Below are positions 43,786 through 52,621 of a DNA stretch of 56,961 nucleotides, piece by piece. The translations under genes were made by a program, and so were the position numbers. How positions within the stretch are numbered: position 1 is the first letter of the stretch; every line of letters begins with the position of its first letter. Origin of the DNA: Dysosmobacter sp. (GTDB taxonomy: Bacteria; Bacillota; Clostridia; Oscillospirales; Oscillospiraceae); the NCBI GenBank assembly GCA_022778785.1, contig JALFSO010000010.1:1-56961 (forward strand), in the 5' to 3' direction. The notes beneath the pieces are model-generated. The model did not search any database and was not told the origin of the DNA. It was given only the letters and a program-made list of their open reading frames with translations.

Positions 43786-45612
43786 ATGGAGCTTCTCACG
43801 GCGCCCTTGCAGACCCTGCTGGACGGACTCACCGGCTTTCTGACGGAATATCCCCTGGCGGAGCAGTGGTACTCCGCCATAGTGCGGTTCGTGTTCCCTG
43901 TGCTGGCGGCGCTGATCCTGATCCGGGCCATCCGGTCCCTGCTGAAGATCCCCCACACGCCGGAGGTCTGGAGCCAGCTGAGCCTGCCCAACGGCACGCC
44001 CATTCTGCTGACCCACTGGGAGAACATCATCGGCCGGGGAAAGACCGCCGACGTGTTCCTGAACTATCCCAGCATCTCCCGCCAGCACGCCGCGTTGTGC
44101 CGGGGCGAGACGGAGGACTGGACGGTCTACGATCTGGATTCCAAAGGCGGCACCCTGGTGAACGGAAAGCCCATCACCGGCTCCGCGCCGGTGAAGCTGG
44201 GGGACACCATCACCCTGGGGGGCGTGCCCCTGGTGTTCCTGCCCCAGACCGTGGGGGACCAGGCCGCCATGGAAAAGCGGCGGCAGGCGGAGCGTCCCGC
44301 CACGGTGTGGCCCTCCTTTTTATGGCTGACCATCTTCCAGGTGCTGACCTGCGTCCAGCTGATCATCGCCGCCGGGACGGACGCCAGCGCGGACATCCCT
44401 CTGGCCTTCCTGGGGCTGACGGCGGTGATGTGGATCTACTTCGCGGCCTTGCGGGCCGCCCGGTGCGTGGGCTTTGAGATGGAGACCATCGCCTTCTTCC
44501 TCTCCACGCTGTCCCTGGCGGTGACGGCATCCTCCACGCCGTCGGCCCTGCCCAAGCAGTTCCTGGCCATCCTGCTGGGACTGGTGCTGTTTCTGGTGCT
44601 GGGACTGTTCCTCCGGGATCTCAGCCGCACCCAGCGCATCCGGTGGCTCATGGCCGCGGCGGCCATCGGCCTGCTGGGCCTGACGCTGGTGGCGGGCACC
44701 CGGAAGTACGGCGCCGCCAACTGGATCTCCATCGGCGGCATGTCCTTCCAGCCCTCGGAGCTGGCCAAGATCTGCTATATCTTCGCCGGGTCCGCCACGC
44801 TGGAGCGGCTGTTCCGGAAGCGGAACCTGGGACTGTTCATCCTCCTCACCGGCGTGTGCATCGGCTGCCTGGGGCTCATGAGCGACTTCGGCACCGCCGC
44901 CATCTTCTTTGTCACCTTCCTGGTCATCGCCTACCTCCGCTCCGGCGACTTCGCCACCCTGGCCCTGATCTGCGGCGGAGGCGTCTTCGGCGTGGGTATT
45001 ATATTGCAGTTTAAGCCCTATATATTGAACCGATTCGCCGCCTGGGGCCATGCCTGGGAGAACGCCTCCACCTCCGGCTTCCAGCAGACCCGCACCATGT
45101 CCGCCGCCGCCTCCGGCGGCCTGGTGGGCATGGGAGCCGGCAACGGCTGGCTCCACCGGGTCCCGGCGGCGGACACGGATCTGGTGTTCGGCATGGTCTG
45201 CGAGGAGTGGGGACTGATCATCGCCCTGCTGGCGGTGGCGTCCATCGTGACGCTGGCGGTGTTCGCCGCCCGGGCCTGCGGCGTGGGACGGTCCAGCTTC
45301 TACACCATCGCGGGCTGCGCGGCGGCGTCGCTGATGGTGTTCCAGACCTGCCTGAACGTGTTCGGCTCCGTGGACATCCTGCCCCTCACCGGCGTGACCT
45401 TTCCCTTCGTGTCCAACGGCGGGTCCGCCATGATGTCCGCCTGGGGGCTGCTGGCCTTCCTGAAGGCCACGGACACCCGGGAAAACGCCAGCTTCGCCAC
45501 CAGCATGAAGCTGCGGCGGCGGATGGAGGAGGCCTCCGCCCGGCGGGTGGAGACGGCGGACGGCGCGTTCCATGAGCCGGACAGAAAGGAGCGGACCGAT
45601 GAAGAAGATTGA
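43786..45612 (+). CDS. FHA domain fused to FtsW/RodA/SpoVE-type glycosyltransferase
   Basis: A 608-residue membrane protein. After one N-terminal helix, an FHA domain (about 80-160) shows IIGRGKTADVFLNY, SISRQHAAL and GGTLVNGKPI, so it can bind a phosphothreonine partner. A SEDS polymerase follows: GAANWISIGGMSFQPSELAK, LMSDFGTAAIFF, FQQTRTMSAAASGGLVGMGA and LTGVTFPFVSNGGSAMMS. SEDS proteins polymerise peptidoglycan with a class B PBP, which is the next gene (overlap of 14 bases). Start after AAAGGAGGGG. The FHA fusion suggests Ser/Thr-kinase control, although no kinase is in this window. Confidence 0.92.
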   Translation: MELLTAPLQTLLDGLTGFLTEYPLAEQWYSAIVRFVFPVLAALILIRAIRSLLKIPHTPEVWSQLSLPNGTPILLTHWENIIGRGKTADVFLNYPSISRQHAALCRGETEDWTVYDLDSKGGTLVNGKPITGSAPVKLGDTITLGGVPLVFLPQTVGDQAAMEKRRQAERPATVWPSFLWLTIFQVLTCVQLIIAAGTDASADIPLAFLGLTAVMWIYFAALRAARCVGFEMETIAFFLSTLSLAVTASSTPSALPKQFLAILLGLVLFLVLGLFLRDLSRTQRIRWLMAAAAIGLLGLTLVAGTRKYGAANWISIGGMSFQPSELAKICYIFAGSATLERLFRKRNLGLFILLTGVCIGCLGLMSDFGTAAIFFVTFLVIAYLRSGDFATLALICGGGVFGVGIILQFKPYILNRFAAWGHAWENASTSGFQQTRTMSAAASGGLVGMGAGNGWLHRVPAADTDLVFGMVCEEWGLIIALLAVASIVTLAVFAARACGVGRSSFYTIAGCAAASLMVFQTCLNVFGSVDILPLTGVTFPFVSNGGSAMMSAWGLLAFLKATDTRENASFATSMKLRRRMEEASARRVETADGAFHEPDRKERTDEED

Positions 45613-46966
45613 GCGCCGGGCGGTGGTGTGCATTCTGCTGGCGCTGCTGCTGGCGGCGGGTACGCTGGTGTTCGTGGTGCACTGGTTCGTCAGCGGCGGC
45701 AGCTGGGTCTCCGCGGCCTTCAACCGCCATCTGTACAACACCTCCGGCCAGCTGGCGGCGGGCACGGTGCTGGACCGGGACGGCGACGTCCTCACCACCG
45801 TGGACGGCAGCGGCAAGCGCACCTATTACAGCAATGAGACGGTCCGGAAGGCAACCCTCCACGTGGTGGGGGATTTACAGGGCAATATCGGTACCGGCGC
45901 CCTCAACGCCTTCGCTGACCGTCTGACGGGCTACGGGATCGTCAACGGCGCCTTCGGCGCCCAGCGGGGGTCGGAGATGTATCTCACCATTGACGCCCGG
46001 TACAACTACGAGGCCTATCAGGCCCTGAATGGCCGCGCCGGGACGGTGGCGGTGTACAACTACAAGACGGGAGACATCCTGTGTCTGGTGTCCGCCCCGT
46101 CCTACGATCCCCTGAACGTGCCCGCCGACATCGAGACCAATGACCGGTACAAGGGAGCGTACCTGAACCGGTTCCTGTCCTCTACCTTCACGCCGGGGTC
46201 CGTGTTCAAGACCGTGACGCTGGCGGCGGCCATCGAGACGCTGCCGGACCTGGACAGCCGCACCTGGACCTGCGAAGGCAGCGTCCGCGTCGGGGACGAC
46301 ACCATCGTTTGCTCCGGCGTCCACGGGGAACAGAACATCGGCGCGGCCCTGACCAACTCCTGCAACGTGGCTTTCGCCCAGATCGCGGAGGAGCTGGGGG
46401 GTTCCACCCTGAAGAAGTACACGGAAAAGGCGGGGTTGACGGCCAGCTACTCCATCGACGGCCTGTCCACCGCCAAGGGAACCTTCAGCTTTGAGAACAT
46501 CTCCGACGCGGACCTGGGCTGGGCGGGCATCGGCCAGTACCACGACATGGTGAACCCCTGCGCCCTGATGGTGTACATGGGGGCTGTCGCAAACGGCGGC
46601 AAGGCCGCCGTGCCCCGGATCATCGACAAGACGGTGAACTCCCTGGGGCTGTACAACCCGGTGCGTATCACGGAGCGGACCGGGAAGCTCATCAGCGAGG
46701 ATACGGCTGAAAAGCTGGCGGACATGATGGCGGATACGGCGGAGAGCTACGGCCCCCAGCGGTTCCCCAACATGGACCTGTGCGCCAAGTCCGGCACCGC
46801 CGAGGTGGGGGCGGATCAGAAGCCCCACGCCTGGTTCGCCGGGTTCCTGCGGAACGAGGACGCTCCCTACGCCTTCGTGGTGCTGGTGGAGAACGGCGGC
46901 AGCGGCAGCTCCGTGGCGGGCACCGTGGCCGGGAAGGTGCTGGACATCATGGTCAACGGGTACTGA
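45599..46966 (+). CDS. Class B penicillin-binding protein (PbpA-like transpeptidase)
   Basis: A 455-residue protein with an N-terminal anchor (VVCILLALLLAAGTLVFVV) and a transpeptidase domain: active-site S201-V-F-K204 in TPGSVFK, S254-C-N256 in TNSCN and K397-S-G. It lacks a long N-terminal dimerisation module, so it resembles the short PbpA/FtsI-like partners of FtsW/RodA in Actinobacteria and Clostridia. ATG 45599 follows AAAGGAG. It cross-links peptidoglycan made by the FHA-FtsW partner. Confidence 0.93.
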   Translation: MKKIERRAVVCILLALLLAAGTLVFVVHWFVSGGSWVSAAFNRHLYNTSGQLAAGTVLDRDGDVLTTVDGSGKRTYYSNETVRKATLHVVGDLQGNIGTGALNAFADRLTGYGIVNGAFGAQRGSEMYLTIDARYNYEAYQALNGRAGTVAVYNYKTGDILCLVSAPSYDPLNVPADIETNDRYKGAYLNRFLSSTFTPGSVFKTVTLAAAIETLPDLDSRTWTCEGSVRVGDDTIVCSGVHGEQNIGAALTNSCNVAFAQIAEELGGSTLKKYTEKAGLTASYSIDGLSTAKGTFSFENISDADLGWAGIGQYHDMVNPCALMVYMGAVANGGKAAVPRIIDKTVNSLGLYNPVRITERTGKLISEDTAEKLADMMADTAESYGPQRFPNMDLCAKSGTAEVGADQKPHAWFAGFLRNEDAPYAFVVLVENGGSGSSVAGTVAGKVLDIMVNGY

Positions 46967-46988
46967 ACCCGGCCTGAATGCGAAAAAT

Positions 46989-47020
46989 ACCGGCGGATAC
47001 GGTTTCCCGTATCCGCCGGT
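46989..47020. terminator. Hairpin after the PBP gene
   Basis: ACCGGCGGATACGG-TTTC-CCGTATCCGCCGGT, 14 bp perfect, between the PBP gene and the convergent DUF2752 gene. No U-run. Confidence 0.7.
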
Positions 47021-47049
47021 GTGCGTTATGGAGAAGATTACCGAGACCG

Positions 47050-47487
47050 TCACGCCAGCGGAATGCCGAAGCCGAACCACAGCAGGTTCCGCAGAGCGCA
47101 GTTCGCCGCCAGCAGGGCCAGAAAGGCGTACAGCCACCGGATGTCCCACCGCAGGACCCATCCCCGGCGGCCCCGGAGCCGCCAGACGGTCTGGCTTACC
47201 AGATACCCGCCTGCGGAGACGGCGGCGAAGGGCACGGCGGGGTGATAATACATCGACCGCACCACCTGGCCGTGGGCCAGCGCCGTCAGGGCGCGGGTGC
47301 CGCCGCAGCCGGGGCAGTAGATGTGGAACCGGCTGTAGAACCAGCAGGCGCTGACGGTGGGCCGTCCCAGGGGGAAGCGCCACAGGAGATACCCGGCGGC
47401 CAGCAGTCCCAGCGCCGCCCACAGGGCGGGATAGACCTCCCGGTCCGTGACGGGACCTCTGGACGGCGCTTCGGAGGGAGCGCTCAT
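47050..47487 (-). CDS. DUF2752 membrane protein
   Basis: A 145-residue protein with three to four hydrophobic segments and the DUF2752 signature YCPGCGGTRALTALAHGQV, then YYHPAVPF. Function unknown. It overlaps the upstream DUF4870-like gene by four bases (ATGA), so the two are coupled. Confidence 0.88.
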   Translation of the reverse strand: MSAPSEAPSRGPVTDREVYPALWAALGLLAAGYLLWRFPLGRPTVSACWFYSRFHIYCPGCGGTRALTALAHGQVVRSMYYHPAVPFAAVSAGGYLVSQTVWRLRGRRGWVLRWDIRWLYAFLALLAANCALRNLLWFGFGIPLA

Positions 47488-47750
47488 TTCAGCAGATGGA
47501 ACTGGCCCAGCAGGGGGACCTCCTTTTCCTCGCCGTTGATAGCGGCGACGAAGCCCATGATGGCGCAGATCACGCAGAAGATGCCCCAGATCCAGCCCAC
47601 GCAGGGGATGACGCCCAGCAGGCTGGCGATCCAGATGACCAGGGCCTGGTTCACGTGGAATTTGGAGTCCTCCCGCTGGCCCAGCAGCAGGGCGATGATC
47701 AGTCCGATGGGGGTGATATAGGCCACGATATCCGTTGTTCTCTTATCCAT
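47484..47750 (-). CDS. DUF4870-like small membrane protein
   Basis: An 88-residue protein with about three membrane helices (VAYITPIGLIIALLLG, ALVIWIASLLGVIPCVGWIW, IFCVICAIMGFVAAI). The spacing YITPIG...FHVNQAL resembles DUF4870/Tic20-type proteins. ATG 47750 follows AAGGAGAACTACC. Function unknown; coupled to the DUF2752 gene. Confidence 0.75.
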   Translation of the reverse strand: MDKRTTDIVAYITPIGLIIALLLGQREDSKFHVNQALVIWIASLLGVIPCVGWIWGIFCVICAIMGFVAAINGEEKEVPLLGQFHLLK

Positions 47751-47878
47751 GGTAGTTCTCCTTATCATTCAATCGATCTGGCTGTTGTTCACTGAGGGTA
47801 GTGTATCACATTATCCGGAAAATACAAGGGCGGAAACGGAAAGGACCGCGGGGCGCGGCGGCCCGGCGGTCCGATGGG

Positions 47879-48814
47879 TCATGAGGGAGTGCCGTTCCGC
47901 TCCAGGTCCAGCAGCGCCAGACCGTACTCGCTGAGATAGGGCTCCAGGAACTCGTTGGACAGAGTGAAGACGTGGGGACCGGAGGCGTAGCAGCCCAGCT
48001 CATAGGGGGCGTAGCTCACCGTCATGCCGCCGGCGTCAAAACTGACGGTGTAGGTGGTCCAGTTGGCCAGGATGTCCTCGTAGTCCTCCCAGTAGAACTC
48101 CGCCATGGAGGTCTCGGCCTGCAGAGCGGCGGCCCGTGCCTGCCGGGCCAGATCCGCCGCCACCGTCTCCTCGAACCGGATCTCGTCCTGGGCGATCACC
48201 GGCAGGCTGAGGAACGCGCCGTCATCCAGATCAAAATTCCAGGAGCAGAAGCCGGTGTTGGGATGGGCACCGCCGTAATAGCTGTAGGTGGAGGCCAGAA
48301 CGCTGACCAGATGGTCTGTGGTGTAGACGGTGTAGGTCAGGGAGTCCTGATAGTACATGCCGTATTCCAGGAACATCTCCGGCCGCAGCTCATAGTCCGC
48401 CAGGGCCATATCCTTCACGTCCTCCATTTCGGAGCGCCAGGCGTCAAAGGCGGCGTTGAAGGTGTTGACCACCAGCAGGGCCTGTTCCTCCGCCGGGGTG
48501 GAGGCCGTCTCCAGCGTCTCACCGTCCCTGCGGAGGGCGCGGAGCACCGGCAGCTCATAGCGGGAGGAGATGAGCTTCACGCCGTCCTCGGAGAAGGACT
48601 CGCTCTCCAGGACCTCCGTCTCCACCGCATAGGTGATGCCCGCCTCCCGGGGCGTCTGAGGGACCATCCCCACGGAGGAGGCGGCGGTGCCCATGGCCTC
48701 GTACTGCACGGAGACGGAGCGGTCTACCATCATGGAGGCGGAGGCGGCGCCGCAGCCGCACAACAGTCCGGCGCACAGAAGGCAGGATGTGATATGAGTA
48801 ACAAGTGTCTTCAT
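47879..48814 (-). CDS. DUF3298-like lipoprotein
   Basis: A 311-residue protein with a lipoprotein signal (CLLCAGLLCGCGAAS; lipidated Cys in the LCGC box). The mature part has YSYYGGAHPNTGFCSWNFDL, DDGAFLSLPVI and SYAPYELGCYASGPHVFTL, features of the DUF3298/DUF4163 extracytoplasmic family found with RsiV-like anti-sigma factors. ATG 48814 follows GGGAGGGATCTCC. Its role is unknown; lysozyme binding is known for RsiV, but this protein lacks a membrane-spanning anti-sigma segment. Confidence 0.8.
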   Translation of the reverse strand: MKTLVTHITSCLLCAGLLCGCGAASASMMVDRSVSVQYEAMGTAASSVGMVPQTPREAGITYAVETEVLESESFSEDGVKLISSRYELPVLRALRRDGETLETASTPAEEQALLVVNTFNAAFDAWRSEMEDVKDMALADYELRPEMFLEYGMYYQDSLTYTVYTTDHLVSVLASTYSYYGGAHPNTGFCSWNFDLDDGAFLSLPVIAQDEIRFEETVAADLARQARAAALQAETSMAEFYWEDYEDILANWTTYTVSFDAGGMTVSYAPYELGCYASGPHVFTLSNEFLEPYLSEYGLALLDLERNGTPS

Positions 48815-48951
48815 GGAGATCCCTCCCTTGGGTGCGGCTGAAGACCGCGCCGTCAGCCGCAGTCCCACGGCCTGGGACGGCGGCTGCTCCAACGGGCCCC
48901 GGACGCGCTGCGGACTTGTCCGGCGGTCCATACCGGCCGGACGCGGAGCGA

Positions 48952-50154
48952 TTATATCATCACCGGCCCGGTCCTCCACTCGCTGCCGCCCGCGGCGGCG
49001 CTGAGATCGGGATAGGCCAGGGCATAGAGGTCCGTGGCCCGCACCTCCAGGGCGAACAGCGCCTGGGCGGCGGGGCTCAGCTGCCGCACATCGGCGGGCT
49101 TCGTCAGTACCGGGACGGCGGCGGTCTTCCGCATCCGGGCCAGCAGGGCGCGGCCCGTCTCGTTGGCGGCCAGCACCCGGAGATAGGGGACCGTCTCCGG
49201 AAAGTCCTCCGGCGTCAGCCCCAGATACGCCCACAGGACCATCCGGCGGAGCCGGGCATGGGCGTAGCGCTTCGTCTTGGCGTCCTCCAGCAGGGCGTCC
49301 AGGGTGGCGGCGGACCGGCTGGCGGCGTACAGGCGGCGGTACAGGCCCTCACGGCCCTGATCCAGGGCGGCGAAGTCCGCCTCGCTCATGCTCCGCAGCC
49401 GGGACAGAATGGCCCGCTGACAGGTCTCCAGCAGCACAGGAGCCCGGCCCGCGTCCTCCTCGCTTCTGTACAGCGGGGCCATGGACGGCGCCATCAGGGA
49501 CAGAGCGTCCTCACGCCGCCCCTGCCGCAGCAGGCGGCGGATGGCTCCGGCGGAGCCGGGGACGGCGTCGGCGCTGTCGTGGGCCCCGCCCTCCCGGAGA
49601 AAGGCCAGCGGCCGGATGGCGCTGTTCCGCAGCAGCAGGGCTTTGCAGTATTCCACGCCCAGATTGTTGTTGGGGGTCTCCAGCAGGGCGGCCTTCTCCG
49701 GCCCCAGCAGCTCCCGCACCACCGACTGGCGGCAGGCGGCGAAGCTCATGCCCTCGTTCAGAAAACGCCGGACTCCGGCGTGATATGCCTCCGTGGTGAG
49801 ACAGCGGGCGATCTCTGTCAGCACGGCCGCGTCGCCGCACTCGCTGCCGAAGGCCAGATGGGTGACGGCACCGGTGGCCGCCAGAACCGCCACGCCGCCG
49901 GCGGCGAACCGCTCCGCCGAGCTGACGGCCCAGGGCAGGGGTAGCTCCAGCACCAGGTCCGCGCCGTCCCGCACGGCGGCCTCCGCCCGGACGTGCTTGC
50001 GCAGGATGGCGGCACCGCCCCGCTGGACGAACTGTCCGCTCATGGCGCAGACCACGGCGGTGCCCGGACCCAGCGTCTCCCGGACGCGGGCCATCAGGCC
50101 CGTATGGCCGGTATGCAGGGGATTATACTCAGCTATGATACCAGCGACTTGCAT
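48952..50154 (-). CDS. tmcAL: tRNA(Met) cytidine acetate ligase
   Basis: A 400-residue nucleotidyltransferase-fold enzyme. MQVAGIIAEYNPLHTGH gives the HxGH motif; GGAAILRKHVRAEAAV and ADLVLELP are family motifs, and ETPNNNLGVEYCKALL is characteristic (YlbM/TmcAL). In B. subtilis TmcAL makes N4-acetylcytidine at the wobble base of elongator tRNA-Met using acetate and ATP. The start at 50154 is supported by AGGGTGA and the conserved N-terminus. Divergent from ackA, a frequent neighbour that also handles acetate. Confidence 0.93.
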   Translation of the reverse strand: MQVAGIIAEYNPLHTGHTGLMARVRETLGPGTAVVCAMSGQFVQRGGAAILRKHVRAEAAVRDGADLVLELPLPWAVSSAERFAAGGVAVLAATGAVTHLAFGSECGDAAVLTEIARCLTTEAYHAGVRRFLNEGMSFAACRQSVVRELLGPEKAALLETPNNNLGVEYCKALLLRNSAIRPLAFLREGGAHDSADAVPGSAGAIRRLLRQGRREDALSLMAPSMAPLYRSEEDAGRAPVLLETCQRAILSRLRSMSEADFAALDQGREGLYRRLYAASRSAATLDALLEDAKTKRYAHARLRRMVLWAYLGLTPEDFPETVPYLRVLAANETGRALLARMRKTAAVPVLTKPADVRQLSPAAQALFALEVRATDLYALAYPDLSAAAGGSEWRTGPVMI

Positions 50155-50202
50155 ATAATTCACCCTGATTCGATGACAAAAAAGTGACATTTCGGTAAAA
50201 AT

Positions 50203-50218
50203 GCAGGTTGTAACCTGC
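50203..50218. promoter_or_regulatory. Palindrome over the ackA -35 box
   Basis: GCAGGTT-GT-AACCTGC is a perfect inverted repeat that contains the -35 sequence TTGTAA. A repressor here would block the ackA promoter. No known regulator consensus is recognised. Confidence 0.55.
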
Positions 50219-50235
50219 GGAGGATTTGCTATAAT
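50208..50235 (+). promoter_or_regulatory. Promoter of ackA
   Basis: TTGTAA, a 16-bp spacer and TATAAT with an extended TG (TTTGCTATAAT). Confidence 0.8.
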
Positions 50236-50354
50236 ATATGGTAACATTGCGTTTCCCTTGGAAAATTTACGGAAAACGCATGCTGAACACAACTGTATTT
50301 TACACGAAAAACGGGATATCCGCAAGAGGGTCCCACGAAAGAGGAGTCAACATC

Positions 50355-51557
50355 ATGAACATTCTCGTCATCAACGCAGGCAGTTCCTCCCTGAAGTATC
50401 AGCTGCTGAACCCCGACACCGGCGATCTGCTGGCCAAGGGCCTGTGCGAGCGCATCGGCATCGACGGCAAGTTCACCTACAAGCCCCAGATCGAGGGCAA
50501 GGAGACCCTGAGCGCCGTGGACGTGGCCATGCCCACCCATGCCGAGGCCATCCAGGCCGTGCTGGACGCCCTGGTGGACGCCAAGAACGGCGTCATCGGC
50601 TCCATGCAGGAGATCGACGCCGTTGGCCACCGGGTGGTGCACGGCGGCGAGGCCTTCAACCAGTCCGTGGTCATCACCGACGAGGTGCTGAAGGCCATTG
50701 AGGACTGCATCCCCCTGGCCCCCCTCCACAACCCCGCCAACCTGACCGGCATCCGTGCCTGCCAGAAGGTGATGCCCGGCGTGCCCATGGTGGCCGTGTT
50801 CGACACCGCCTTCCATCAGACCATGCCCGCCAAGGCTTATATGTACGCGCTGCCCTACGCCTACTATGAGACCGACAAGGTCCGCCGCTACGGCTTCCAC
50901 GGCACCAGCCACAAGTATGTCTCCGGCCGCGCCGCCGCCATGCTGGGCAAGAAGCCCGAGGAGCTGAAGCTGGTCTCCTGCCACCTGGGCAACGGCTCCT
51001 CCATCGCCGCCGTGGACTGCGGCAAGAGCGTGGACACCTCCATGGGCTTCACCCCCCTGGCCGGCCTGCCCATGGGCACCCGCTCCGGCGACCTGGATGC
51101 CGGCATCCTCCAGTATCTGATGAACAAGTACGACATGGGCATCGACGAGATGCTGAACGTGCTGAACAAGAAGTCCGGCGTGGAGGGCCTGTCCGGCGTC
51201 AGCTCCGACTTCCGCGATCTGGAGAACGCCGCCGCCGAGGGCAATCAGCGTGCCCTGCTGGCCGAGGAGAAGTTCGCCTATGAGGTGAAGAAGTACGTGG
51301 GCGCCTACGCGGCGGCCATGGGCGGCGTGGACGCCATCATCTTCACCGCCGGCGTGGGTGAGAACGACAAGGGCATCCGCGCCATGGTCTGCCAGGGCCT
51401 GGAGTACATGGGCGTGAAGCTGGACGCCGAGGCCAACAACGTCCGGGGCAAGGAGTGCGTCATCTCCACCGCTGACTCCAAGGTGAAGATCCTGCTGATC
51501 CCCACCAACGAGGAGCTGATGATCGCCAAGGACACCGCCGCCCTGACCCAGAAGTAA
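50355..51557 (+). CDS. ackA: Acetate kinase
   Basis: A 400-residue enzyme that makes ATP from ADP and acetyl phosphate. Signatures: ILVINAGSSSLKYQLL, VGHRVVHGGE (active-site Arg), RYGFHGTSHKYV, HLGNGSSIAA, PLAGLPMGTRSGDLDAG and FTAGVGEND. ATG 50355 follows GAGGAG; the frame is open upstream without a better start. A long leader of about 115 bases separates it from its promoter. No pta gene is adjacent. Confidence 0.97.
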   Translation: MNILVINAGSSSLKYQLLNPDTGDLLAKGLCERIGIDGKFTYKPQIEGKETLSAVDVAMPTHAEAIQAVLDALVDAKNGVIGSMQEIDAVGHRVVHGGEAFNQSVVITDEVLKAIEDCIPLAPLHNPANLTGIRACQKVMPGVPMVAVFDTAFHQTMPAKAYMYALPYAYYETDKVRRYGFHGTSHKYVSGRAAAMLGKKPEELKLVSCHLGNGSSIAAVDCGKSVDTSMGFTPLAGLPMGTRSGDLDAGILQYLMNKYDMGIDEMLNVLNKKSGVEGLSGVSSDFRDLENAAAEGNQRALLAEEKFAYEVKKYVGAYAAAMGGVDAIIFTAGVGENDKGIRAMVCQGLEYMGVKLDAEANNVRGKECVISTADSKVKILLIPTNEELMIAKDTAALTQK

Positions 51558-51575
51558 GATCCCCGTCTATCGGAA

Positions 51576-51607
51576 GAATTTGTCCGCCCGCAGGGGCGGA
51601 CAAATTC
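51576..51607 (+). terminator. Terminator hairpin of ackA
   Basis: GAATTTGTCCGCCC-GCAG-GGGCGGACAAATTC, 14 bp perfect. An identical hairpin lies beyond repeat copy D at 51827. Confidence 0.8.
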
Positions 51608-51826
51608 AGCTTGCCGAAAACTTGCTGTCAGCGGACAGACTGAAAGAAGCAGGAAGGGGAGCTCGAGGGGGCGGAGCCCGCTTCGAATCAAATCAAATGT
51701 CTGCAAAAAGCCTGCGGCAGCAGGCGTTTGCGCCGCACAGCGGCAGGTTTTCAGACCGCTGTGCGGTCAGAAAACCGAGACATTATTCGGGCGCTGAAAA
51801 GGTCCGCAGGACTTTTTCAGCGGCCT
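51608..51826 (+). repeat. Dispersed structured repeat, family 1, copy D
   Basis: A shorter copy: the variable arm is reduced to CGAGGGGGCGGAGCCCGCTTCG-like pairing. The core stem AATGTCT/AGACATT replaces AATGCCT/AGGCATT of copies A and B. The TTTTC hairpin reads GTTTTC...GAAAAC with GACCGC/GCGGTC in place of CTTTTC...GAAAAG with GCCCGC/GCGGGC. Both changes keep pairing. It closes with GCGCTGAAAAGGTCC / GGACTTTTTCAGCG. Confidence 0.85.
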
Positions 51827-51857
51827 GAATTTGTCCGCCCGCAGGGGCGGACAAATT
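51827..51857 (+). terminator. Second copy of the ackA terminator hairpin
   Basis: GAATTTGTCCGCCC-GCAG-GGGCGGACAAATT followed by TTA, the same sequence and loop orientation as 51576-51607, now upstream of mtnN. Confidence 0.75.
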
Positions 51858-51885
51858 TTACCACATTTACCACAAGGGGGAATCT

Positions 51886-52572
51886 ATGAAGATCGGACTG
51901 CAATTCGCCATGCCGGAGGAGTTCCACGCCCTGCCAGGGGCCAAGGATCTGGAGCCGGTGGAGACCGTCTCCGGCGTGCCCTTCTATCAGGCGGCGCCGG
52001 GCATCCTGGCCTGCGCCGGCGGCATCAGCAAGGTCAACGCCGCCATGGCCGCCGAGATCTTTTGCCTGAAATACGGCGTGGACATGATCATCAACGCCGG
52101 CGTGGCCGGTTGCGCCACGGACCTGCCGGTGGGCTCCCTCATCGTGGCGTCGGAGTTCGTCCAGCACGACGTGGACACCACCGCCATCGGAGACCCCGTG
52201 GGTCTGGTATCCACGGTGAACCGGGTGGCCTTCCCCACCTGGGAGCCGGAGCGGTGCGCGGCCATCCTGAAGGACCTGGGCTTCAACGCCGGCATCGGCC
52301 GGGTGGCCACCGGCGACTGGTTCGCCGTCAAGGGCGACCGCTCCGCCTGGATCCGGGACACCTTCCAGCCCACCCTGGTGGAGATGGAGGGCTGCGCCAT
52401 CGCCCAGGTGTGCCTGCGGAACAACGTGAAGTTCGTGGCGGTGAAGTCCGTGTCGGACCACCTGTTCCGGGAGAACAACGCCGAGGAGTTCTTCGACTTC
52501 CAGCAGGCTCTGACGGATCTGGGCCGTCTGCTGCTGCCCCTGGCACAGACTTTGCAGAAGGAAGAACCCTGA
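51886..52572 (+). CDS. mtnN: 5'-methylthioadenosine/S-adenosylhomocysteine nucleosidase
   Basis: A 228-residue enzyme that removes adenine from methylthioadenosine and S-adenosylhomocysteine. Motifs: MKIGLQFAMPEEFHAL, GGISKVNAAMAAEIF, INAGVAGC, ASEFVQHDVDTTAIG, EMEGCAIAQVC (catalytic Glu) and SVSDHLF. AAGGGGG precedes ATG 51886. Its product S-ribosylhomocysteine is the substrate of LuxS encoded 49 bases downstream, so the pair forms the activated-methyl-cycle detoxification route. Confidence 0.96.
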   Translation: MKIGLQFAMPEEFHALPGAKDLEPVETVSGVPFYQAAPGILACAGGISKVNAAMAAEIFCLKYGVDMIINAGVAGCATDLPVGSLIVASEFVQHDVDTTAIGDPVGLVSTVNRVAFPTWEPERCAAILKDLGFNAGIGRVATGDWFAVKGDRSAWIRDTFQPTLVEMEGCAIAQVCLRNNVKFVAVKSVSDHLFRENNAEEFFDFQQALTDLGRLLLPLAQTLQKEEP

Positions 52573-52621
52573 AGACCGTTTCGATTCGTGCCGCCGGCCG
52601 GCGGCGGAAAGGGAAGACGAT

